From Alsobacter soli (GTDB lineage Bacteria; Pseudomonadota; Alphaproteobacteria; Rhizobiales; Beijerinckiaceae), in contig NZ_PVZS01000034.1 in the NCBI RefSeq assembly GCF_003004785.1, forward strand, positions 1-48,550: 48,550 nt of DNA. Direction: 5' to 3'. Below the pieces are notes generated by a model. It searched no databases, was not told the DNA's origin, and saw nothing but the letters and a program-made list of their open reading frames with translations. Positions within the stretch are counted from its first letter, which is position 1. The number at the start of each line of letters is the position of its first letter. Positions 43,865-48,550 of the stretch are shown one piece after another. A program made the position numbers and the translations under genes.

Positions 43865-44975
43865 CGGCCTCGCCCTTCATGAAGTCGCGCAGCGCCTGGA
43901 CGACGAGGCGGTTCGCTTCCTCGCCCCCGACCGTCAGCCTGAGCGCGTTCGGCAGCCCGTAGGCGCCCACCGCGCGCAGGATCAGCCCGCGCTGGGTCAG
44001 AAAGGCGTCCGCCGCCTTGGCGGTCTTGCCGGCGGTCTCCGGGAAGTGGACAAGCAGGAAGTTGCCGACGCTCGGCGTCACCGTCAGCCCCAGCGCCTCG
44101 ATCTCCTGGGTGAGCCACGGCAGCCAGCGCTCGTTGTGCGCCACCGCCTCCGCCACATGCGCGTCGTCCGCGATCGCCGCCACGCCCGCCTCCAGGGCAG
44201 GGCCGCCGACGTTGAACGGTCCGCGGATGCGGTTCAGCGCGTCGGCCACATGCGCCGGGGCGTAGCACCAGCCGAGCCGCAGCAGCGCGAGCCCGTAGAT
44301 CTTCGAGAAGGTCCGGCACATCACCACGTTGTCGCTGGTCGAGACCAGCTCGATGCCCGACGCGTAGTCGTTGCGCCGCACGTATTCGGCGTAAGCCGCG
44401 TCCAGCACCAGCAGCACGTGCGGCGGCAGCCCGGCATGGAGGCGCTTCACCTCCTCGAACGGCAGGTAGGTGCCGGTCGGGTTGTTCGGGTTCGCCAGGA
44501 ACACGATCTTGGTGCGCGGCGTCACCGCCGCCAGGATGGCGTCCACGTCCGCCACGTAGTCCTTCTCCGGAACCACCACGGGCGTGCCGCCCGCCGCCAG
44601 CAGGGCGATCTTGTAGACGAGGAACCCGTACTGCGAGTAGATGCCCTCGTCGCCCGGCCCCACATAGGCGTGCGTCAGCAGGTTGAGCAGCTCGTCCGAG
44701 CCCGCCCCGCACACGATGCGCGCCGGATCGAGCCCGTACTTGGCCCCGATCGCCTCGCGCAGCGCGATGGCGGAGCCGTCCGGGTAGAACTCCAGCTTCT
44801 CGGCCGCCTTCTTGTAGGCTTCCACCGCCCGCGGCGAGGGCCCGAGCGGCGTCTCGTTGGACGACAGCTTGTGCAGCTTCACGCCGGCCGGGGCCGCGCT
44901 CTTGCCCGGCACATAGGCCTCGATCGCCAGGACGCCGGGGCGCGGAACGGGGCGGGCGGGAGCGGCTGCGGTCAT
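43857..44975 (-). CDS. hisC: Histidinol-phosphate / aromatic aminotransferase
   Basis: A 372-residue class I/II PLP aminotransferase of the HisC type. Seen: [72 protein letters not shown] and the PLP lysine in [15 protein letters not shown]. Between chorismate mutase and tyrC it may serve as the aromatic (or prephenate) aminotransferase rather than, or beside, the histidine step; HisC homologues with aromatic substrates are known. ATG at 44975; a longer open frame upstream overlaps the chorismate mutase antisense and is not used. Confidence 0.94.
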   Translation of the reverse strand: MTAAAPARPVPRPGVLAIEAYVPGKSAAPAGVKLHKLSSNETPLGPSPRAVEAYKKAAEKLEFYPDGSAIALREAIGAKYGLDPARIVCGAGSDELLNLLTHAYVGPGDEGIYSQYGFLVYKIALLAAGGTPVVVPEKDYVADVDAILAAVTPRTKIVFLANPNNPTGTYLPFEEVKRLHAGLPPHVLLVLDAAYAEYVRRNDYASGIELVSTSDNVVMCRTFSKIYGLALLRLGWCYAPAHVADALNRIRGPFNVGGPALEAGVAAIADDAHVAEAVAHNERWLPWLTQEIEALGLTVTPSVGNFLLVHFPETAGKTAKAADAFLTQRGLILRAVGAYGLPNALRLTVGGEEANRLVVQALRDFMKGEAGA

Positions 44976-45007
44976 GGTCGTGTCCAGTGCGGTGGTGAAA
45001 CGGAAAC

Positions 45008-45856
45008 TCAGGCGGGAAGCCGGAAGCGCGCGGCGTGGGAGCCGATCTCGCGGATGTCGAAGACGCCGACGCCCAGCCCGGCCATGGCGGACATCAGGGC
45101 GTCCAGCGTGACGTCCCCGGGCGCGGCCACCAGCAGGTCGAGCCCGGCGTCGCCGCCGGCGCTGCTCTCGACGGTCGCGCCGATGCGCGCCAGCGCCGGT
45201 TGCAGCCCCTCGCGCCAGCGCTCGATGCCGAGCGCATACAGCACGATGTCGCGCACCGCCGCGTCCTCGATGGGCTTGGAGATGCAGTAGACGGGCGTTC
45301 CCGCCGGGTGCTGGGGCCGCTCCACGAAGGGCAGCCGCGCGATGATCTTGGGCCGGTCGGCGCCGGCCAGCGCCGTCCACCACGCCCCCGCGGCGCGGCC
45401 GGGCTCCGCCCGGAAGATGCCGAGGTCCCCCGCCGAGGACGCCACCGCGTCGATCACCGACTTGGCGCTGTCATGGGTGACGAAGGGCACCGTGAAGCCG
45501 AAATGGAAGCGCGCCGTGTCCCGCATGGGGGCGTCGCCCCCGGAGACGTCGGCGTGCACGCTGTAGGGCGCCTGGACGTAGGTGAAGGTCGAGATGATCA
45601 CCCGCCAGATGCCCTCGACGGTGTCGAAGGGCAGGATCCCCCCGTGCCGCCCGGCCAGCACCCGCATCTGCGACGCCTCGCGCCCCGGCCGGAAGGCCGA
45701 GCCCGACACCTGCGTCTTCTTCACCTGGATCAGCGTGTCGATGATGCGGCCCCGCTCCATCAGGAGCTCGTGCATGCTCGCGTCGATGCGGTCGATCTCC
45801 CGGCGGAGATCGTCCAGGGTCGGCATGGAGCCTTGGGGCGAGGGGGCGTCGGCCAT
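45008..45856 (-). CDS. Chorismate mutase (AroQ) with an unassigned C-terminal domain
   Basis: A 282-residue protein. Residues about 12-95 are an AroQ chorismate mutase: [34 protein letters not shown], then [19 protein letters not shown] and [16 protein letters not shown], giving the three-helix fold with the catalytic Arg and Lys. Residues about 105-282 ([70 protein letters not shown]) form a second alpha/beta domain that I cannot assign. It lacks the TRF motif of prephenate dehydratase. Such long chorismate mutases are usual in Hyphomicrobiales. It heads the cluster with hisC and tyrC. Confidence 0.92.
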   Translation of the reverse strand: MADAPSPQGSMPTLDDLRREIDRIDASMHELLMERGRIIDTLIQVKKTQVSGSAFRPGREASQMRVLAGRHGGILPFDTVEGIWRVIISTFTYVQAPYSVHADVSGGDAPMRDTARFHFGFTVPFVTHDSAKSVIDAVASSAGDLGIFRAEPGRAAGAWWTALAGADRPKIIARLPFVERPQHPAGTPVYCISKPIEDAAVRDIVLYALGIERWREGLQPALARIGATVESSAGGDAGLDLLVAAPGDVTLDALMSAMAGLGVGVFDIREIGSHAARFRLPA

Positions 45857-46006
45857 GGCGTGCGGGATCCGGAAGCGGCGGAACCCGCCGCGCGGGCGCA
45901 GTCATAGAGCAAAACCCGCCCCGAGGGGAACGGGAAACCGCGCCGCTATGCGCCGGGCCGGCGCGGGCTGCAGGGCGTTTCGAAGACGAAGCTCGGCCCT
46001 CTCCCC

Positions 46007-46160
46007 CTCATCCCCGGCCGGAGCGGCGAAGCCGCGGAGGGGAAGGGGATCCAGGGGCAGCGCCCGCCAACCGATCTCGCAAGGTCTGGAAGCCCACGGT
46101 TCACGCCCAGTCCCCTGGATCCCCTTCCCGGCCTGCTGCGCAGGCCGCCGGCGATGACGG
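46007..46160. repeat. Intergenic palindrome, GTCATCCCCGGC type, full copy
   Basis: It begins CTCATCCCCGGCCGGAGCGG, contains GGGGAAGGGGATCCAGGGGC, and its mirrored half reads TCCCCTGGATCCCCTTCCC, ending GCCGGCGATGACGG. The two arms are separated by about 50 bases. Confidence 0.75.
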
Positions 46161-46217
46161 CCGAGAACTCAGGAGCGCTCACGTCGCGGCGCCTCGTCTC
46201 CCTCGCAAGAATGAAAC

Positions 46218-46300
46218 CCGTCATGGCCGGGCTCGTCCCGGCCATCCACGCCGTCGCGCAGGGCATGGATCCCATGGCAGATGTGCGTGGATGACGGCCC
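46218..46300. repeat. Intergenic palindrome, GTCATGGCCGGGC type
   Basis: CCGTCATGGCCGGGCTCGTC then CCGGCCATCCACGCCG, with an opposing GTGGATGACGGCCCGG at the far side. This is a third repeat family, related in its GTCAT ends but different inside. One copy was seen. Confidence 0.6.
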
Positions 46301-46402
46301 GGCAGACAGGCCGGTTTTGACCCGCCGGCGCCGGCGCCAGGGGACGATGCGCCCCTTCGTCCTGAATTGCTTCGCTTCGCTCTCAGAGACAGAAGCGGAG
46401 AC

Positions 46403-47395
46403 CTACCCCTCGGCCTTCAGCGGCCGCGTCATCAGCGCGTCGATCGCCTGGTCGATCGTAAGCTGGCCGGACAGCACCCGGTCCACAGCCTCCGCGATCG
46501 GCATATCGACCCTTCGCGAGCGCGCCATCTCGACCAGCGCGCGCGCCGTGAACACGCCCTCGGCGAGCTTTCCGCCGCCCGCCAGGGCGGGCGCGGCGCC
46601 GGCGCCCAGGTCGAACCCGTAGGCGAAGTTGCGCGACTTGGCCGAGCCGCAGGTCAGGATCAGGTCGCCCAGGCCCGAAAGCCCCATCAGGGTCTCCGGA
46701 CGCCCCCCAAAGGCCTTCGCGAAGCGCGAGAGCTCGGCGAAGCCGCGCGCCGTGAGCGCCGCCTTGGCGCTCTCGCCGAGTTGGCGCCCCGCCACGATGC
46801 CAGCCGCGATGGCGAGCACGTTCTTGGCCGCGCCGCCGATCTCAACCCCGCGCACGTCGACGCCGTGGTAGACGCGGAAGCGCGACGACGACAGCGCCTC
46901 GGCCAGCCCCTCCGCGGCTACCGGGTCGCCGCACGCCAGCACCACCGCCGTAGGCAGGCCGCGGGACACGTCGTCGGCGAAGCTCGGGCCGGACAGGATG
47001 GCCGGGAGCGCGCCAGGCGCCGCCTCGGCCGCCACCTCGCTCATGAACCGCCCCGTGCCGCGCTCGATTCCTTTCGCGCACACCACGACCGGCGTCCCGG
47101 CCCGCAGGTGCGGCGCCAGCGCCTGCGCGACCCCGCGCAGGGCCTGCGCCGGCACGGCGAGCAGGATCCCGTCGGCCTGCCCGAGCTCGGCCATGTCCGC
47201 CGTGGGCGCGACCCCGTCCTCCAGGCGCACGCCCGGCAAGCGCCGGACGTTCTCGCGCCGAGCGCGCATCGTCTCGACCTCGGCCGCGTCCCGCGCCCAC
47301 AGCGTCACGGAGCGCCCGGCCCGCGCCGCCGCATTGGCCAGGGCCGTGCCCCAGGCGCCGCCGCCGGCGACGCCGATATGCGCGAAGCCGCTCAA
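46403..47395 (-). CDS. gpsA: Glycerol-3-phosphate dehydrogenase [NAD(P)+]
   Basis: A 330-residue enzyme making sn-glycerol-3-phosphate for phospholipids. Seen: [22 protein letters not shown] (Rossmann), [45 protein letters not shown] and [17 protein letters not shown] with the catalytic Lys; [11 protein letters not shown] follows. The likely start is TTG at 47395: GGAGG lies seven bases upstream, and the TTGA overlaps the tsaD stop by four bases. No ATG lies in frame near there. Confidence 0.94.
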   Translation of the reverse strand: MSGFAHIGVAGGGAWGTALANAAARAGRSVTLWARDAAEVETMRARRENVRRLPGVRLEDGVAPTADMAELGQADGILLAVPAQALRGVAQALAPHLRAGTPVVVCAKGIERGTGRFMSEVAAEAAPGALPAILSGPSFADDVSRGLPTAVVLACGDPVAAEGLAEALSSSRFRVYHGVDVRGVEIGGAAKNVLAIAAGIVAGRQLGESAKAALTARGFAELSRFAKAFGGRPETLMGLSGLGDLILTCGSAKSRNFAYGFDLGAGAAPALAGGGKLAEGVFTARALVEMARSRRVDMPIAEAVDRVLSGQLTIDQAIDALMTRPLKAEG

Positions 47396-48432
47396 GCCGT
47401 GGCCTCCGCCTTCACCTCCGCCAGGGGCCAACGCGCCCGCGGCGCGACGCCCATGTCGTCCTTCAGACCCTTGCGCAGCCGCTCCACGCCCGCCCAGGCG
47501 ATCATGGCCCCGTTGTCCGTGCACAGGGAGAGCGGCGGGGCCGCAAGCCTCAGGCCGGATTCGTTGGCGAGCCGCAGCAGGGCGCGGCGCACCGACTGGT
47601 TGGCGGCGACGCCGCCGGCGACCACCAGCGCGTTGGGTTTGCCCGGGAACACCCGCAGGGCGGCGCGTGTCCTGTCCACGACCACGTCCACCACGGCGGC
47701 CTGGAACGAGGCGCACAGGTCCGCCACGTCCGTGGGCGTCAGCGGCGCGATCCGCTCCGCCTCGAGCCGCACGGCCGTCTTGAGCCCGGACAGGGAGAAG
47801 TCAGGCTCGGCGCGCCCCGCCAACGGCCGGGGCAGCGCGAAGCGCTCGGGATCGCCGCGCTCGGCCTCCTTCTCCACCTGCGGACCGCCCGGATAGGGCA
47901 GCCCCAGCATCTTGGCGGTCTTGTCGAACGCCTCCCCGATAGCGTCGTCCATGGTGGTTCCGAGGCGGAGGTAGTCGCCCACGCCTCGCACGGCGAGCAG
48001 CTGCGTGTGCCCGCCGGACGCGAGAAGCAGCAGGTAGGGAAACTGGATCTTGTCGGTCAGCCGCGCCGACAGCGCATGCGCTTCCAGGTGGTTCACCGCG
48101 ATGAACGGCTTGCCCGCCACCAGCGCCAGCGCCTTCGCGGTGGTGAGTCCCACGATGACGCCGCCGATGAGTCCGGGCCCGGCGGCGGCCGCCACCGCGT
48201 CGATCTCCGAAAGCTTGGTTCCGGCCTTCTCCAGCGCCCGCGCCACGATGCGGTCCAGCACCTCCACATGCGCGCGGGCCGCGATCTCCGGCACCACGCC
48301 CCCGTAGGGCGCATGCTCGGCGATTTGGCTGAGCACCTCGTTGGACAGGATCTCGACTTCGCCTTCGCGGGGCGAGTCGACCACGGCCGCAGCGGTTTCG
48401 TCGCAGGTGGTTTCGATGCCGAGAACGCGCAT
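47392..48432 (-). CDS. tsaD: tRNA N6-adenosine threonylcarbamoyltransferase
   Basis: A 346-residue protein of the Kae1/TsaD family, working with TsaB, TsaC and TsaE to make t6A37 in ANN-reading tRNAs. Seen: [65 protein letters not shown], the metal motif [48 protein letters not shown] and [20 protein letters not shown] at 48432 begins directly with the family start; a longer upstream frame is the intergenic repeat. gpsA follows with a four-base overlap. Confidence 0.97.
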   Translation of the reverse strand: MRVLGIETTCDETAAAVVDSPREGEVEILSNEVLSQIAEHAPYGGVVPEIAARAHVEVLDRIVARALEKAGTKLSEIDAVAAAAGPGLIGGVIVGLTTAKALALVAGKPFIAVNHLEAHALSARLTDKIQFPYLLLLASGGHTQLLAVRGVGDYLRLGTTMDDAIGEAFDKTAKMLGLPYPGGPQVEKEAERGDPERFALPRPLAGRAEPDFSLSGLKTAVRLEAERIAPLTPTDVADLCASFQAAVVDVVVDRTRAALRVFPGKPNALVVAGGVAANQSVRRALLRLANESGLRLAAPPLSLCTDNGAMIAWAGVERLRKGLKDDMGVAPRARWPLAEVKAEATA

Positions 48433-48455
48433 GAAGGATCCTTCCAGCCCCGCGG

Positions 48456-48539
48456 ACGTCATTGCGAGGAGCGCAGCGACGAAGCAATCCAGGAGGACCA
48501 CGCGTTCCTGGATGGCGTCGCCTGCGGCTCGCGACAACA
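48456..48539. repeat. Intergenic palindrome, GTCATTGCGAGGAGCG type
   Basis: ACGTCATTGCGAGGAGCGC and AGCGACGAAGCAATCCAGG match the copy at 42789 base for base; the far arm is GGATGGCGTCGCCTGC then GGCTCGCGACAAC, a less exact mirror. It lies upstream of tsaD and reaches the window end. Confidence 0.7.
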
Positions 48540-48550
48540 AGCCGGGGCCG

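Larger units (their letters stand above)
45857..46402. other. 546-base gene-free region with repeats
   Basis: Between the chorismate mutase start and the gpsA stop there is no convincing gene. The region holds a full GTCATCCCCGGC-type palindrome and a separate GTCATGGCCGGGC-type palindrome. The promoter of the chorismate mutase cluster should lie in its first 100 bases. Confidence 0.6.

Overview
The window is a GC-rich stretch of chromosome from an alphaproteobacterium, most likely of the order Hyphomicrobiales (Rhizobiales). Several features point there: the core gene orders aroK-aroB-CNNM protein with xerD divergent, metX-metW, and chorismate mutase-hisC-tyrC; family markers such as DUF1236, DUF2125, BTLCP and DUF1674/SdhAF4; and intergenic palindromes typical of that group. 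I cannot name a genus from sequence alone.

Bases 1-2767 look like the right-hand end of an integrated island. Five tightly overlapping plus-strand genes (a DUF4396 membrane protein tail, a secreted PRC-like protein, an unknown 72-residue protein, a heavy-metal-associated-like domain without its CxxC, and an NTF2-like protein) are followed by two truncated metal-related genes, DUF305 on the minus strand and DUF411 on the plus strand. Both of these lost their 5' ends at the same point near 2228-2240. About 500 bases on, an isolated tRNA-Ala/tmRNA-type 3' end (T-arm, acceptor strand and CCA, 2740-2767) marks a probable attachment site.

Bases 2956-8393 hold small secreted or membrane proteins and stress genes: DUF1236, a tandem universal stress protein, a class I glutamine amidotransferase, a TerB-like protein and an L,D-transpeptidase. 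Bases 8562-11536 form an elongation-factor-P module, with epmB and epmA on the minus strand and efp divergent from them. Then come a Tat-exported periplasmic glucan protein, an RpiR-type regulator, a Tat-exported metallo-hydrolase, a short-chain dehydrogenase, a PRC-barrel protein and a transglutaminase-like cysteine protease.

Bases 17973-24137 are core chromosome: aroK-aroB-CNNM/CBS protein, a tiny membrane protein coupled to xerD, and metX-metW. Bases 24242-31175 hold a UlaG-type metallo-hydrolase, a ChaC-like enzyme, a DUF2125 protein, purH and a heparinase-II/III-like protein. Bases 31457-34699 hold a second L,D-transpeptidase, cyclopropane fatty acid synthase, OmpW with an FNR/FixK-type box upstream, and SdhAF4. 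Bases 34800-41839 hold rsmB, acsA, a cobalamin riboswitch with bluB, a YefM-YoeB toxin-antitoxin pair under a palindromic promoter, an EVE-domain protein and ftsY. The window ends with an RluA-type pseudouridine synthase, the Phe/Tyr cluster (chorismate mutase, hisC, tyrC), gpsA and tsaD.

Three families of intergenic palindromic repeats lie between genes, mostly from 36 kb onward. I found no rRNA gene, intact tRNA gene, CRISPR array, transposase or integrase. The least explained material is at the left end: the compact cassette, the double-truncation scar and the attachment-site-like tRNA fragment.
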